Shown here piece after piece: positions 43,789 through 54,192 of a DNA stretch of 64,000 nt. Under the pieces are notes generated by a model. That model was not told where the DNA came from and searched no databases. It was given only the letters and a program-made list of their open reading frames with translations. Position 1 is the first letter of the stretch; each line of letters opens with the position of its first letter. The stretch is taken from NCBI GenBank assembly GCA_016717595.1, contig JADKFE010000011.1:92835-156834 (forward strand), given 5' to 3'. This stretch comes from Deltaproteobacteria bacterium (GTDB taxonomy: Bacteria; Myxococcota_A; UBA796; CAJQPC01). The position numbers and the translations under genes were made by a program.

Positions 43789-46236
43789 TCACTGCTCCTC
43801 AAGCACCACGATCGTCCACTTGGGCACGGTGTAGCTGGAGCCGCCGATGTCTTGGGGCGCGTCGAGCCAGATGTTGGCGCTCTGGTACGGGATCTTCGTC
43901 GGGGTAGTCGTCGAAGTAGCCCGTCTCGTCGTCGCCGTAGCTGCCGGGCATGTCGAAGTAGGCCTGGGTGTCGATGATGCGCGCCCAGCTCACCCCGGAC
44001 GGCAGCGAGAACGAGACGTCGTAGTCCTCCATGTTGATGAGGATCATCATCTGTTTCCAGCCCTCGCCCGCGCCATAATAATGAATCGCCATGTGGCGGG
44101 CGGACCAGTCGTCGCCGCTCATGTCGGCGTTCTGGTCGTTCTTCCAGGCGAAGGCCATGCCGCCGCCGTACTCGGTCGGGGCGAAGGCGTAGGTGCGCTC
44201 TTTGCGGAATCGGATGACATCCCGCACAAAGTCGTGCATCCGGTAACGGTCCCAGTTGTAAGACGACTGCCACTCGTTCCAGCGGTGCCAGTTCCACTCG
44301 TTGTCGGCCCAGTCGGAGTAGGCGTTGTTGTTGCCGTACTGTGTGCGCATCCACTCGTCGCCGCCGAGGATCATCGGCGTGCCATTGGCGATCATCATCG
44401 CCACGAAGAAGTTGCGCATCATCTGGCGTTTGAGCTGCTCTTCGCCCCAGTTGGCGCTGCGGTTGTGGCTCTCGCCGCTGCTCTCGTCACACCAGGCGCT
44501 CGTGGGGTCGTCACAGCAGATCTGGTTGAGCACGCCGCAGCCGTTCTGCTTCTCGGGGTACGAGACGAGGTCGTACATCGTGAAGCCGTCATGCGCGGTG
44601 ATGAAGTTCACCGAGTGGTACGGTTTGCGGTCGTTCCAGCCGTAGACCGGCTCGGTGCCCGTGAGCACGGTGCCGCCGTCAACGCCGCCCGTGGCCGTTG
44701 AGTTGAGGCCCCAATAGCCATCGGACTGGTTCACGAAGCTGCGCCACCAGTCGCGGAAGTAGGGGTTCCACTCGCCCCAGCCCACGGCGTCGTTGTTGGT
44801 GGACTTGGGGAACCCGCCGATCCCGGGGCCGCTGCCCCCCGCCGTCCAGGGCTCGGCGATGATGCGGGTGTTGTACGCCTGCAAGATCGGGTCGTCGGCG
44901 ATCTCTTGGATCACCATCTCGCGGATCTCGTCTTGGGACGGGCTGCGGTTGGTGCAGCCCTCGGGCTCGCCCAGAACCCCGGCGAGGTCAAATCGGAAGC
45001 CGTCTACGTGCAGCTCCTCCACGTAGAAGTGGAGCGAGTCCATCGTCAGGCGGCGCATCGGCGTGTGGTTGGGGCGCGTCTGGTTCCCGACGCCGGTGTT
45101 GCCACAATAGTACTGGTTGTCGCCCGCGAGCATGTACCAAGCTTGGTTGTCGAGGCCACGGAAGGAGTACAGCCCGGCGATCTCTTTGGGGTCGAAGTTG
45201 ACGGTGTAGTCGGAGTTGTTGCTCTCAAAGTAGAGCTTCTCCCGCCACAGCCCGCCCTCGCCGGTGTGGTTGAACACCACGTCGATGATCACCTCGACGT
45301 CGTGTTTGTGCAGCTCATCCACCATCCACTTGAACTCGTCGAGCACCTCCAAAGGGCGGCCTGTGGACTGGTACTCGGCGGAGTAAGCGTTCTCGGGGGC
45401 GAAGAAGTTGAGGTTGTTGTAGCCCCAATAGCCGCCGTCCAAGGGCTTCTCGTGGATGGGCAGCAGCTCGACGGCGTTGATGCCCAGGTCTTTGAGGTAG
45501 CCCGCCATCTCGCCCAGGCCGCGGAAGGTGCCGGGGTACTTCACGCCGCTGGCGAAGTTGGCGGTCATGCCCTTGAGGTGGACCTCGTACAAGATGAGGT
45601 CCTCCCAGCCGTGGCCGGGGTGATCGCCGCTCTGCCGCGCCGCGCGCCACGCGGCCTCCTCGGCCGACCACTCGTAGTCCGACGCGACGATCACGCTCTT
45701 TGAGCCCGCGGCGTAGGTGTTCTGCCAGCCGAAGGGGCCCGTAGACGTGGTGCCTTTGCCCCAGTCGTGATCGCGGTGGATCGCCTTCGACCAAGGATCA
45801 AAGAGGAGCTTGTTGGGGTTGAAGCGGTTGCCGTCCTCATCGACGTCGGCCTTGAACCCGATGAACGAGTTGGGCACGAAGGAGGGGTCATACGTCCAGT
45901 TCGGGCCCCAGGCGATGTAGCCGTAGTGCTGGCCTACGCCGATGCCCTCGACGAAGATGTTCCACAAGGCGCCGGTGTCGCTTAAGCGCGTCAGGGGATC
46001 TGGCGCGTCGGCAGGGCGGACTCAGGATCCTCAAAGAGCATCAGCTCGATACGCTCGGCGTTCTCGGAGTAAACCGTGAAGTTGACGCCACCGTCGATGA
46101 GCGTCGGGCCCATAAAGTCCATGGACTCGACCTGCGCCCAGGTGAGCGACGGCGCGTGCTCTTCAGTGTGGTAGAGCCGGACGTAGTCCTCCGACGCGCA
46201 CGAGAGCATCAGGAGCAGCGAGGCGGAGAGGGACAT
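43789..46236 (-). CDS. Secreted glycogen-debranching enzyme (isoamylase/GlgX type), two frameshifts
   Basis: A lipoprotein-type signal opens an N-terminal CBM48-like domain (V-N-F-T-V-Y-S-E-N-A). A full GH13 isoamylase/GlgX barrel follows, with D-V-V-F-N-H-T, V-D-G-F-R-F-D-L-A (nucleophile), R-I-I-A-E-P-W (acid/base) and F-I-T-A-H-D-G-F-T. It would hydrolyse alpha-1,6 branches of glycogen or amylopectin. Two single-base lesions break the frame: a missing base at the GGGG 45994-45997 and an extra base near 43897-43898. Correcting both gives about 815 residues ending I-V-V-L-E-E-Q. It is the first gene of the starch operon. The export signal is unusual, since GlgX is normally cytoplasmic. Confidence 0.8.
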
Positions 46237-46485
46237 GGGGGATCCTCCTCGGGTTGTGTGGGCTCGGGGTGAGATCGGCAGAACTCGCAGAATAGCCTAG
46301 TGGCGCCGGGGATCTTGCGGGCCTTGGACCGACGAGGCGTCAGGAGGGCACACGCGCCGTCTTGTAGATCGTCAAGAACTTGTCGTCACACCCCCCTGGC
46401 GCCTCGCGTAGTGGGGGCCGAAGAAGCGCCTCGAACCTCGAGCCGCCCGCCGCAAAACCTGCTACGCTCCCGCCTCTCTTCGCTG

Positions 46486-46491
46486 TATAAT
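46486..46491 (+). promoter_or_regulatory. Candidate -10 box (TATAAT)
   Basis: TATAAT lies 51 bases before the ATG at 46543, in the divergent gap 46237-46542 (306 bases) between the debranching gene and the VWA lipoprotein gene. No convincing -35 box is present, and I see no other feature in this gap. Confidence 0.4.
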
Positions 46492-46542
46492 CCCAACGTT
46501 CGTCGGCGCGCCCCCAATGCGCCAACCCGTGAAGGAGTCCTC

Positions 46543-48189
46543 ATGCGCTCGTTCAACCGCCCGTCGCCCTTGATGCCCGTTGTGGCCTTGGCCCTCTTCG
46601 GCTGCACCCCCTCTGAGAACAACATCAAGGTGAACGACGACGTCGTCGCGATCGACGAGGACGGCGTGCCGGACATCGAGCCCAACCCCACCACGGTGAG
46701 CTTCGGCTCGTTGTCGGTCACCGAGGGCGCCTCCTCCTCCCAGACCGTCACCATCGGCAACGTCGGCACCGCCGACCTGCACATCTACTCCGTCGAGCTT
46801 GAGGACGAAGACGCGCCGTTTGAGGTCGGCGCCATCGGCTCGGTGCTCGTGGCCCCCAGCGCCGAGACCACCCTCGCCGTCACCTACAAGCCGGTCACCT
46901 CGGCCGACGACACCACCTTCTTGCTCATCTCCTCGGACGATCCCGATGAGCCCGTCGCTGAGGTGGAGCTGATCGGCCAGGGCATCGCCCCGGTCATCGA
47001 CATCGACCCCATCAGCTACGACTTCGGCACCTTGTACATCGGCTGTGAGAACCTCCAGCCCTTGACCATCTCCAACCTCGGCAACGACGAGCTCGTCGTC
47101 GAGTCGTTGACGGCCAACACGGCCTCCACGGACCTGGTCTTCGACGCCGCTGAAGACGTCAACGGCGCCTTGCCCTGGTCCATCGCGCCCGGCGCGTCTC
47201 TGGACGTGTGGGTGGATTACGCGCCGCTGGACGAGTACAGCGACGTTCAGTACGTCACCGTCACCTCCAACGACCCGGCCGCCCCCACGGTCATGGCCAC
47301 CCAGAAGGGCGTCGGCGCGCTCTACGGCGAGACGGTGGACGTCTTTGAGCAGCCGATCAACGGCTCCACGGACATCATCTTCGCCATTGACTGGTCGTGC
47401 TCGATGTACGACGACGTCGCCAACGTCGGCTCGAACTTCGCCACCTTCGTGACCACCCTCGCCGCCATGGACGCCGACTACCACGTCGCCGCCGTCGTCG
47501 CCGACAACGGCTGCATCCTCGGCTCGGATCCCTACATCGACAACACGATGTCCGAGTCCGACCAGCAGTCGATCTTCTCCACCATGGCCTGCTTGGACTA
47601 CGGCGGCACGTCTTGCCCCAAGATGGGCGGCTACACCGAGGCGGCCTTCACCTTGCTGGAGGCGGCGCTCAAGTCCTCCAACATCGGCTCGGGCGGCTGC
47701 AACGAGGGCTTCTACCGCGAAGACGGCACCTTGGCCTTGGTGGGTGTGTCCGACGAGGTTGAGCAGTCGGTCAACCCCTACACCTACTACATCTCGCTCT
47801 TCCAGAGCATGAAGGCCGACCCCGACGACATGGTCATGCACGCCATCGGCGGCGACTACCCCACGGGCTGCGGCGGCAACCAGCCCTACACCGGCTTCTA
47901 CGAGGCCACCTTGGCCACCGGCGGCACCTTCCTCTCGATCTGCGCCGCCGACTTCGGCTCCAACATGGAGGTCCTCGCCGAGAACTCCGCCGCCGACCTC
48001 ACCTCGTTTGAGCTCACCGACACGCCCGTCGAAGACTCCATCGAGGTCAAGGTGGACGGCATCGCCGTGGTCACGGGCTGGTCGTACAACTACGCCACCA
48101 ACTCCGTTGACTTCGCCGACGGCTACGTCCCCGAGGGCGGCTCCACCATCGAGGTGGACTACGCGCTCATGGGTGACTGCGAGGGCTGA
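46543..48189 (+). CDS. Lipoprotein with choice-of-anchor D domains and a VWA-like domain
   Basis: A 548-residue lipoprotein (signal ending F-G-C). Two choice-of-anchor D (ASH-like) domains lie at about 45-145 and 150-255. A von Willebrand A-type domain (about 275-480) follows, with the D-W-S-C-S metal-ion site and several Cys that may form disulfides. The C-terminal 70 residues form a beta domain. VWA domains bind proteins through a metal ion, so this is probably a surface adhesin or receptor. A strong GAAGGAG precedes the ATG at 46543. The MIDAS residues are complete. Confidence 0.75.
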   Translation: MRSFNRPSPLMPVVALALFGCTPSENNIKVNDDVVAIDEDGVPDIEPNPTTVSFGSLSVTEGASSSQTVTIGNVGTADLHIYSVELEDEDAPFEVGAIGSVLVAPSAETTLAVTYKPVTSADDTTFLLISSDDPDEPVAEVELIGQGIAPVIDIDPISYDFGTLYIGCENLQPLTISNLGNDELVVESLTANTASTDLVFDAAEDVNGALPWSIAPGASLDVWVDYAPLDEYSDVQYVTVTSNDPAAPTVMATQKGVGALYGETVDVFEQPINGSTDIIFAIDWSCSMYDDVANVGSNFATFVTTLAAMDADYHVAAVVADNGCILGSDPYIDNTMSESDQQSIFSTMACLDYGGTSCPKMGGYTEAAFTLLEAALKSSNIGSGGCNEGFYREDGTLALVGVSDEVEQSVNPYTYYISLFQSMKADPDDMVMHAIGGDYPTGCGGNQPYTGFYEATLATGGTFLSICAADFGSNMEVLAENSAADLTSFELTDTPVEDSIEVKVDGIAVVTGWSYNYATNSVDFADGYVPEGGSTIEVDYALMGDCEG

Positions 48190-48267
48190 TCCGGCCTCTC
48201 GAGGCGTTACAACTCGGCGCGCGGCGGGCTCATCCCCCGCCGTTGGCGCTTCAGGAGCGTGACGACG

Positions 48268-49278
48268 ATGTGGGCTTGGGAGCTTCAAGGCGGCTTTGGT
48301 CTGGGGAACCTTCGGCGGGTAGAGCGGCCTGAGCCGACGCCAGGGCCGGGCCAGGTCGTCGTGCAGATGTCGGCGATGTCGCTCAACTTTCGTGACCTGC
48401 TGATGGTCGAGGGGATGTACAACCCCAAGCAGCGCCTGCCGCTCATCCCGCTCTCCGACGGCGTGGGGCGGGTGGTGGCCGCGGGGCCGGGGGTGCGGCG
48501 GGTGAAGGTGGGCGACCGGGTGTGCCCGACCTTCTTTCAGGGCTGGACGAGCGGCGAGCCGACGATGGAGAAGCTCAAGACGCCCTTGGGTGGCCCCCTG
48601 GACGGGGTCGCGGCGGAGCGGGTGCTGCTCTCTGAAGAGGGCGTCGTGATCCCGCCAGCCCACATGACCGACGCCGAGGCCGCCACCCTGCCCTGCGCCG
48701 CGCTCACCGCGTGGACGGCCCTGGTGCAGAACGGCGGCGTGCGCCCCGGCGAGACCGTGCTCATTCAAGGCACGGGCGGGGTGTCGCTGTTCGCGCTGCA
48801 GATCGTGAAGCTCCTCGGCGCGCGGGCGCTGATCACCTCCTCCAGCGACGACAAGCTGCAGCGGGCCCTGGCCTTGGGCGCCGACGCCGGGCTGAACTAT
48901 CGGCAGGAGCCTGGCTGGGCGGCCTGGGCCCGGGCGCAGACCGACGGGCGCGGCGTTGACCACGTCATCGAGGTCGGCGGCGCGGGCACCCTGGAGGAGT
49001 CGATCAAGGCCACACGCCCCGGCGGCGCGGTGCACCTCATCGGCGTGCTCTCCGGCGCCAAGACCGAGCTGACGCTCACCCGGGTGTTTATGCAGGCGAT
49101 CCGGCTGCTCGGCGTGCTCGTCGGACACCGCGACGCGTTTGAGCAGATGAACCGGGCCTTCGCCCAGGCGAAGCTGCGCCCTGTGTTGGACCGTGAGGTC
49201 GCCATGGACACGCTGCCGGAGACCCTCGGGAAGCTTGGCCAAGGGGATCACCTGGGCAAGATCACCCTACGCGCCTAA
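48268..49278 (+). CDS. Zinc-independent MDR-family alcohol dehydrogenase/quinone reductase
   Basis: A 336-residue medium-chain dehydrogenase/reductase. The N-terminal GroES-like fold contains N-F-R-D-L-L and S-D-G-V-G-R-V. The nucleotide-binding Rossmann fold carries G-T-G-G-V-S-L-F-A-L-Q. The Cys/His residues of the catalytic and structural zinc sites are absent, so it resembles quinone oxidoreductases. It probably uses NADPH to reduce quinones or enones. The ATG at 48268 has AGGAG ten bases upstream. The 3' end overlaps the convergent hemG gene by 4 bases. The substrate is unknown. Confidence 0.8.
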   Translation: MWAWELQGGFGLGNLRRVERPEPTPGPGQVVVQMSAMSLNFRDLLMVEGMYNPKQRLPLIPLSDGVGRVVAAGPGVRRVKVGDRVCPTFFQGWTSGEPTMEKLKTPLGGPLDGVAAERVLLSEEGVVIPPAHMTDAEAATLPCAALTAWTALVQNGGVRPGETVLIQGTGGVSLFALQIVKLLGARALITSSSDDKLQRALALGADAGLNYRQEPGWAAWARAQTDGRGVDHVIEVGGAGTLEESIKATRPGGAVHLIGVLSGAKTELTLTRVFMQAIRLLGVLVGHRDAFEQMNRAFAQAKLRPVLDREVAMDTLPETLGKLGQGDHLGKITLRA

Positions 49279-50627
49279 ACGACGGGCTTGAGCATCCCGC
49301 GGGCCCTGGCGGTGAGCTGCTCCGCGCCCCGGGCGCCGTCTTTGACGCCGACGCCGTCGAGGTGGTTGCCGGTCAAGAAGAGGCCTGGCAGGCGCGACTC
49401 CGCGCCGCGGGCCTCGAGCACACGCTGCGGGTGGCCGGGGAGGTACTGCGGGATGCCGCGGGGGTGACGAAACACTCGGGTGAGGTGCGGAGGGTGACGC
49501 TCGCCGTCGCAGAGCTTGGCCAAGGCGGCCCGGGCGCGGCCGATGAGCACCTGGTCATCGCCCAAGGCGGCCTCGGGGTGGATCGCCCCGCCGATGATCG
49601 TGCGGATGAGGTGCTCGTCGCCTTGGGCTTGGTCGGGGAAGACGCAGGAGGTGAACACCGCGCCCAACGCGCCGCCCAAGTCTTCGCCGCGGGCCTTGAG
49701 CACACCGAAGCCCTCGGGCTCCCAGGCCCAAGCGCCCCGCGGCGAGGCCGTGACGACGACGGCGACGGGCGCGTAGGGGATGCCCGACAAGGCCGCGGCG
49801 GCGGCGGGATCGAGGGGGCGAAGCAGCTCGGCCTGCACGAAGCCGGGGCAGGCCAAAGCGACGGCGTCGGCGGTGACCTCGCCGCGGGGGGTGCGCACCC
49901 GCCAGCGGTCGCCGACGCGCTCTAAGCCCAGGGCCGGGGTGCCCAAGGAGACGGCGTCGCCCAGGCTCGCCGCGAGGGCCTCGGGCAGAGAGCCCGCGCC
50001 GCCGTCGAAGGTGACGAGGTGCCCGGCGGGGGCGCCGCCTCTGCGCAGGCGCAGCATCGCCAGAAACAGGCTGCGGTGCTCACGCTCCAGCTCAGCCATG
50101 CGCGGGAAGGCGGCGGCGAGGCTGAGGCGCTCGGGGTCGGCGGCGAAGATGCCCGTGACCATCGGCGCGATCATGCGGTCGAGGAGCCCGGGGCCCAGAC
50201 GGCGGCGCACAAAGTCGGCGAGGGACTCATCCTCAGCGCTCACCCGGCGGGGCAAGAAGGGCTCTAAGAGCAGGCGCAGCTTGGCGGGCCAAGAGAGCAG
50301 GCGGGTTTTGAGCAAGGCCGGGGGGCTGAGCGGCGCCGCGTGACGTTCCCCCATCGCCCAGATCCAGCGCGTCTTGTAGCGGTCGCTGGCCCGGATCACC
50401 CGAGGATGCAGGTTGAGCCGGGTGAGCAGGCGGTCCATGGCGGGCTCGTTGTCGAGCCAGCCGTTCGCCGCGCGGTCGAGCACCCGGCCCTCCACCCGCT
50501 CCGAGCGCACGTTTCCGCCGGGGGAGTCCCCGGCTTCAAGCACACGAACCGACCAGCCGTCGGCACGAAGCGTCACCGCTGTAGAGAGCCCGCTGACGCC
50601 CGCGCCGATGACGATCATCTCACTCAT
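49275..50627 (-). CDS. hemG: Oxygen-dependent protoporphyrinogen oxidase
   Basis: A 450-residue flavoprotein oxidising protoporphyrinogen IX to protoporphyrin IX. The N-terminal FAD site is G-A-G-V-S-G (residues 8-13), followed by V-L-E-A-G-D-S-P-G-G-N-V-R-S, typical of the PPOX/amine oxidase fold. Near the end is L-F-L-T-G-N-H-L-D-G-V-G-V-K-D, the second FAD contact of PPOX. The length matches the family (HemG/HemY nomenclature varies). It is convergent with the MDR gene (4-base overlap) and divergent from the MoxR operon. The other heme gene here, hemB, is 20 kb away. Confidence 0.9.
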   Translation of the reverse strand: MSEMIVIGAGVSGLSTAVTLRADGWSVRVLEAGDSPGGNVRSERVEGRVLDRAANGWLDNEPAMDRLLTRLNLHPRVIRASDRYKTRWIWAMGERHAAPLSPPALLKTRLLSWPAKLRLLLEPFLPRRVSAEDESLADFVRRRLGPGLLDRMIAPMVTGIFAADPERLSLAAAFPRMAELEREHRSLFLAMLRLRRGGAPAGHLVTFDGGAGSLPEALAASLGDAVSLGTPALGLERVGDRWRVRTPRGEVTADAVALACPGFVQAELLRPLDPAAAAALSGIPYAPVAVVVTASPRGAWAWEPEGFGVLKARGEDLGGALGAVFTSCVFPDQAQGDEHLIRTIIGGAIHPEAALGDDQVLIGRARAALAKLCDGERHPPHLTRVFRHPRGIPQYLPGHPQRVLEARGAESRLPGLFLTGNHLDGVGVKDGARGAEQLTARARGMLKPVV

Positions 50628-50743
50628 GGGCGGTCTCTATCCCGAACCGGCCCGTTTCGCCGCGTTGACAGGGGTGGACACTCTTTGGCCTGCAAGCGCA
50701 GAGCCGATTGAATAAAGTCGTGGGGTCAAATCAGGAGCCCAGG

Positions 50744-51226
50744 ATGTCCGACTCCCTCGCGCGGCGCAGCGTCATCGCCGCGCCCCGCCCTTCACCCAAA
50801 GGCCGCAAGGTGAAGGATGTGCCCTTCGTCGAGCTTCGCGGAAAACGTATCCAGGGCGTCATCTCCAGCGGCTCCGACATCGAGCGTGTCTACTGCGCGT
50901 TCTATGAGGCCGGCACGGGCAACTTCTACTGCAGCACCAACAACAACCGGCGCTGCGGCGGGCTGGGCGGCGGCGGCTGCAAACACATCGTCGAGATGGT
51001 CGGCGAGGCCGTGAAGGTGTTCGGCGCCGATGGTCTCGCCGCGGCCTTGGGCCTCGACGCCTCGGTCACCGGCAACGCCCGCAGCCTGATGGCCGCCGCC
51101 CGGGGCAGCGAGACGAAGGAGCCCGCCTCCGAGGTGTTCGCGCGGTTTCTGAACGATCTGCGCTACACCGAGATGCCCTGCTCCAACCAACCCATCCCCG
51201 AGCTGAGCTGGTTCATCAGCGGCTGA
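50744..51226 (+). CDS. Cys/His (SWIM-like) protein of MoxR operon (YehQ-like?)
   Basis: A 160-residue cytoplasmic protein with C51, C63, C71 and C79-K-H81 in a Gly/Asn-rich loop. The C...C-x-H half resembles a SWIM-type zinc finger, a DNA- or protein-binding motif. It is the first gene of a five-gene operon and is followed 11 bases later by the unknown gene at 51238. AGGAG at 50733-50737 supports the ATG at 50744. In E. coli the SWIM protein YehQ accompanies the MoxR ATPase YehL. The present protein is shorter and the match is by motif and context only. Confidence 0.6.
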   Translation: MSDSLARRSVIAAPRPSPKGRKVKDVPFVELRGKRIQGVISSGSDIERVYCAFYEAGTGNFYCSTNNNRRCGGLGGGGCKHIVEMVGEAVKVFGADGLAAALGLDASVTGNARSLMAAARGSETKEPASEVFARFLNDLRYTEMPCSNQPIPELSWFISG

Positions 51227-51237
51227 CAGGAGACCGG

Positions 51238-52594
51238 ATGTTGCCACCCCCTCTGCGGTCGGCGCCGCCGGGCTTCGCTGAAGCCAGCGCCGCGCTCACC
51301 ACCCTCGATGAGGTCTTGCTCGGCGGCTTAGGTCGCCTCGCGGACTCCCAGAAGGACGCCCTGCGCGCCCTCGCCCGCGCCTTCGACGGCAGCCCGCTTG
51401 GCCCCTTGGTCACGGACTCGGTCAACGCCGCGTGCTCGGGCCCCGCCCAAGAGGCCGCGATGATCGGCCTCGCCGCCGCCCGGGAGGCCCTGCAAGGTGC
51501 GAGCGCCGACGCCTTGGCGGCCCAGCTCAACACGCTCTTGGGCCGCCCCGCCCAAGACACGCCCGCCACCACCACGGTAGACGCCCCCGCCGAGGCCCTT
51601 GGGCCTGCTCTCCAACGCCCGGCAGTGGCTCGTGGAGCTTGGCCTCGCCGGTCTGGGCCAGATCGAGCCCGGCGCGGTGACGGCCTTTGACGCCTCTTTG
51701 GGTGAGCTGCAGCTCGTCTCTCCGGCGGTGCTCCGCCCGGCCACCCTGCTCACCGGCTTTCACCAAGAGCTGCTCTCCAAGCTGCCCCTGGCCGCCCTCA
51801 CCGACGCCCCCCGCGCCCGCTGGGCTGATCTGTGGTCCCGCTCACTCCTGGCCTGTCTGCCCAAGCAGCCGCGCCCCACCGAGGAGCCCATCGAGGGCGC
51901 CAAGCTCTCGCCGTTTATGGTCGAGGCCCAGCACCACCGGAACATGGTCAGCGCCGTGATCTGGGGTGTTCTGGAGCACGGCGGCAAACAGCGTGTGGTG
52001 CGCTCCACCCTCTCCGGCTGGCGCGTCGACGCCTTGGCCGGTGAAGAGTCGTGGTGGGCCGTCCTTCGCGGTTTTGAGAGCGCCCTGCGTGAGATCGGCG
52101 AGCGCCGCGCCCTCACGGTGTCCGGCTCACTCTGCTCAAGCGGCGATCTCATCCTCAAGAAGACGGCCCCCGGCCAGCCCATCGACGTCGCCCAGGTCGC
52201 CTCGGCGGCCATGGCGCTCACCGTGTGGCCCCAGGTGGCGCCGACGGACCGTCACCCCGCCCAGCTCGCCATCCCGCTGTTCATCAACAGCGCCCCAACT
52301 CGGGATGAGGGCGTGCTCTCCGTGCCCGTCGGCGACGGTTTGGTGCCGATCACCTTCGACCGTTTGAGCCCGCTCCAGGGCCTCGACGCCGTCACCGTCG
52401 CCAAGTCCGACCGCCTGTGGGGCCTCGCCCGTTTTGACGGCGGCGCCTGGTCGTTCCAGCCCCTCGCCGCACAAGCCAAAGGCGCGAAGACGCCCTCGGG
52501 CCCCTGGGAGATCATCGCCGCGGCGAAGAAGACCTCCGAGACCCTGACCGTCCTCAAAGAGCGAGCCGCCAAGCTGCTCCGCAAGAAGTCTTGA
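51238..52594 (+). CDS. Conserved protein of MoxR operon (DUF5691-like?), frameshifted
   Basis: A helical, Leu-rich protein of about 451 residues, with Trp-rich segments (W-W-A-V-L-R-G-F-E-S-A-L) and no catalytic motif. It lies second in the operon, between the SWIM-like and VWA genes. From memory, large DUF5691-type proteins occupy this place in related operons. The frame breaks at the TT at 51599-51600. Removing one T gives A-E-A-L-G-L-L-S-N-A-R-Q-W without loss. AGGAG precedes the ATG at 51238. The VWA gene begins 11 bases after the stop. It may be a scaffold for the ATPase. Confidence 0.55.
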
Positions 52595-52605
52595 GAGGAG
52601 CCACG

Positions 52606-54171
52606 ATGGACGAGCGCGCCGCAAAAAACCGCCGCCAGGTGCTCTCTTGGTGGTCCCTCGCCTCGGCCTTGAGCGAGGACGGGCCCCCAAAGGAGCTCTC
52701 TAAGCTGGCCTTGGAGATCGCCGGAGAGGTGGAGATCCCGCCCCTGCTGCTCGATCGCCGCCCCTCGGTGAACGACCTGCTGCGCCGCGACAAGGGCCTG
52801 CGTGAGGACTACGAGCGGCTAGAGCGTGTGCTCAACCCGCCCCAGCCCGCCGAAGACGAAGAGGCCGAGGAGGGCGAAGAGGAGGGCGACACCAAAGCCG
52901 ACTCCCCCGGTGAGCACGCCGCCACGAGCTTCGCCGCGAGCTTAGGCGCGGGTGGGCTCGGCGCGCGGGAGCAGCTCCGGTCGATGATGCTCTTCGGCAA
53001 GATGCTGCAGAACGTGTTCTCCCCGGGCATGGGCGCGTCCCAGGTCTCGGCGAAGCAGTACAACGACTGGCTACAAGACGTCAGCCGCTTTGAGCAGGCC
53101 CTCGGTTACCCCAAAGGGGGCCTGCGCGGCGAGGGCGGCGGCGGCGGCGGTGGTGGAGGCGGCGGCGGCCCCGACGCGCAGGACACCGACGCCACCGGCG
53201 TCGCCCCCGAGATCTACGACGACGACCTCAACTTCGCCGTGAACGAGGCCCGGGCGGGCCGCGGGCTGATGTCCGAGCCCGAGGTCAAGAACGCGCTCTC
53301 CCACCTAGAGAAGAGCCTCATCAACCGCATGGCCCTGCGTGAGGTGCTCAAAGACCGCGCCTTGGCCGAGAAGCTCACGCCGTCCATGGATCTCGTCGAG
53401 CAGCTCTTGCGCGACAAGAAGAACCTCAGCGGTGAGGCCCTCACCAACGCGAAGATGCTGATCAAGAAGTACGTGAACGACCTCGCCGACATCCTCAAAC
53501 GCCAGGTCAAGAGCGCGAGCAAAGCCAAGGTTGACCCGCGCATCCCGCCCAAGCGGGTGTTCCGCAACCTCGATCTCAAGCGCACGATCAACAAGAACCT
53601 CATCAACTGGGACCCAGAGCGCCGCCGCCTGATGGTGAACCGCCTGTTTTACCGGCGGGGCTCGGCGCGCACGTCCAACACCCGGCTCATCGTCGTGGTC
53701 GACCAGTCGGGCTCCATGGTGAGCGCCATGGTCAACTGCACCATTTTGGCCTCGATCTTCGCGGCCTTGCCCAAGGTCGATGGCCACCTCGTCGTGTTCG
53801 ACACCCAGGTGATCGACCTGAGCCCCTGGATCAACGACCCTCTGGAGGTCTTGCTGCGCACCAACCTCGGCGGCGGCAACGACGGCCCCAAGGCGATGCT
53901 CGTCGCCCAGGCCAAGATCCAAGACCCAAAAGACACCGTGATGGTGTGGATCTCCGACTTCTACGAGTTCGGAAACGACCAGCCGCTGTTCGCGATGATC
54001 AAGAACGTCGTCGCGGCCGGCGTCACCTTCATCCCCGTCGGATCCGTGTCCAGCGGGGGCTACTTCAACGTGAACCCCTACTTCCGCCAGCAGTTCAAGA
54101 CGCACGGCATCCCCCTGATGTCCGGCAGCCTCAAGACCCTGATCAAAGAGCTGCGCTCTGCGCTGCCCTGA
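52606..54171 (+). CDS. VWA-domain protein of MoxR operon (YehP-like)
   Basis: A 521-residue cytoplasmic protein. The N-terminal half is helical, with an acidic E/D linker near residue 90 and a Gly run near 178-190. The C-terminal 200 residues form a von Willebrand A domain with an intact MIDAS motif D366-Q-S-G-S and the later D-F-Y-E-F-G segment. VWA partners of MoxR ATPases typically recruit substrates or help insert metals. It is followed by the MoxR gene after 21 bases. The VWA-MoxR pairing is similar to E. coli YehP/YehL. GAGGAG stands before the ATG at 52606. Confidence 0.85.
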   Translation: MDERAAKNRRQVLSWWSLASALSEDGPPKELSKLALEIAGEVEIPPLLLDRRPSVNDLLRRDKGLREDYERLERVLNPPQPAEDEEAEEGEEEGDTKADSPGEHAATSFAASLGAGGLGAREQLRSMMLFGKMLQNVFSPGMGASQVSAKQYNDWLQDVSRFEQALGYPKGGLRGEGGGGGGGGGGGGPDAQDTDATGVAPEIYDDDLNFAVNEARAGRGLMSEPEVKNALSHLEKSLINRMALREVLKDRALAEKLTPSMDLVEQLLRDKKNLSGEALTNAKMLIKKYVNDLADILKRQVKSASKAKVDPRIPPKRVFRNLDLKRTINKNLINWDPERRRLMVNRLFYRRGSARTSNTRLIVVVDQSGSMVSAMVNCTILASIFAALPKVDGHLVVFDTQVIDLSPWINDPLEVLLRTNLGGGNDGPKAMLVAQAKIQDPKDTVMVWISDFYEFGNDQPLFAMIKNVVAAGVTFIPVGSVSSGGYFNVNPYFRQQFKTHGIPLMSGSLKTLIKELRSALP

Positions 54172-54192
54172 CCCTTCCGACCGGAGCCCACG

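Noticed and set aside
45985..45997. Possible second selenocysteine UGA at the end of the short N-terminal frame of the debranching gene
   Set aside because: A TAA follows shortly in the same frame and the similarity resumes in another frame, so it is a frameshift (missing base at GGGG), not recoding. No hairpin follows.
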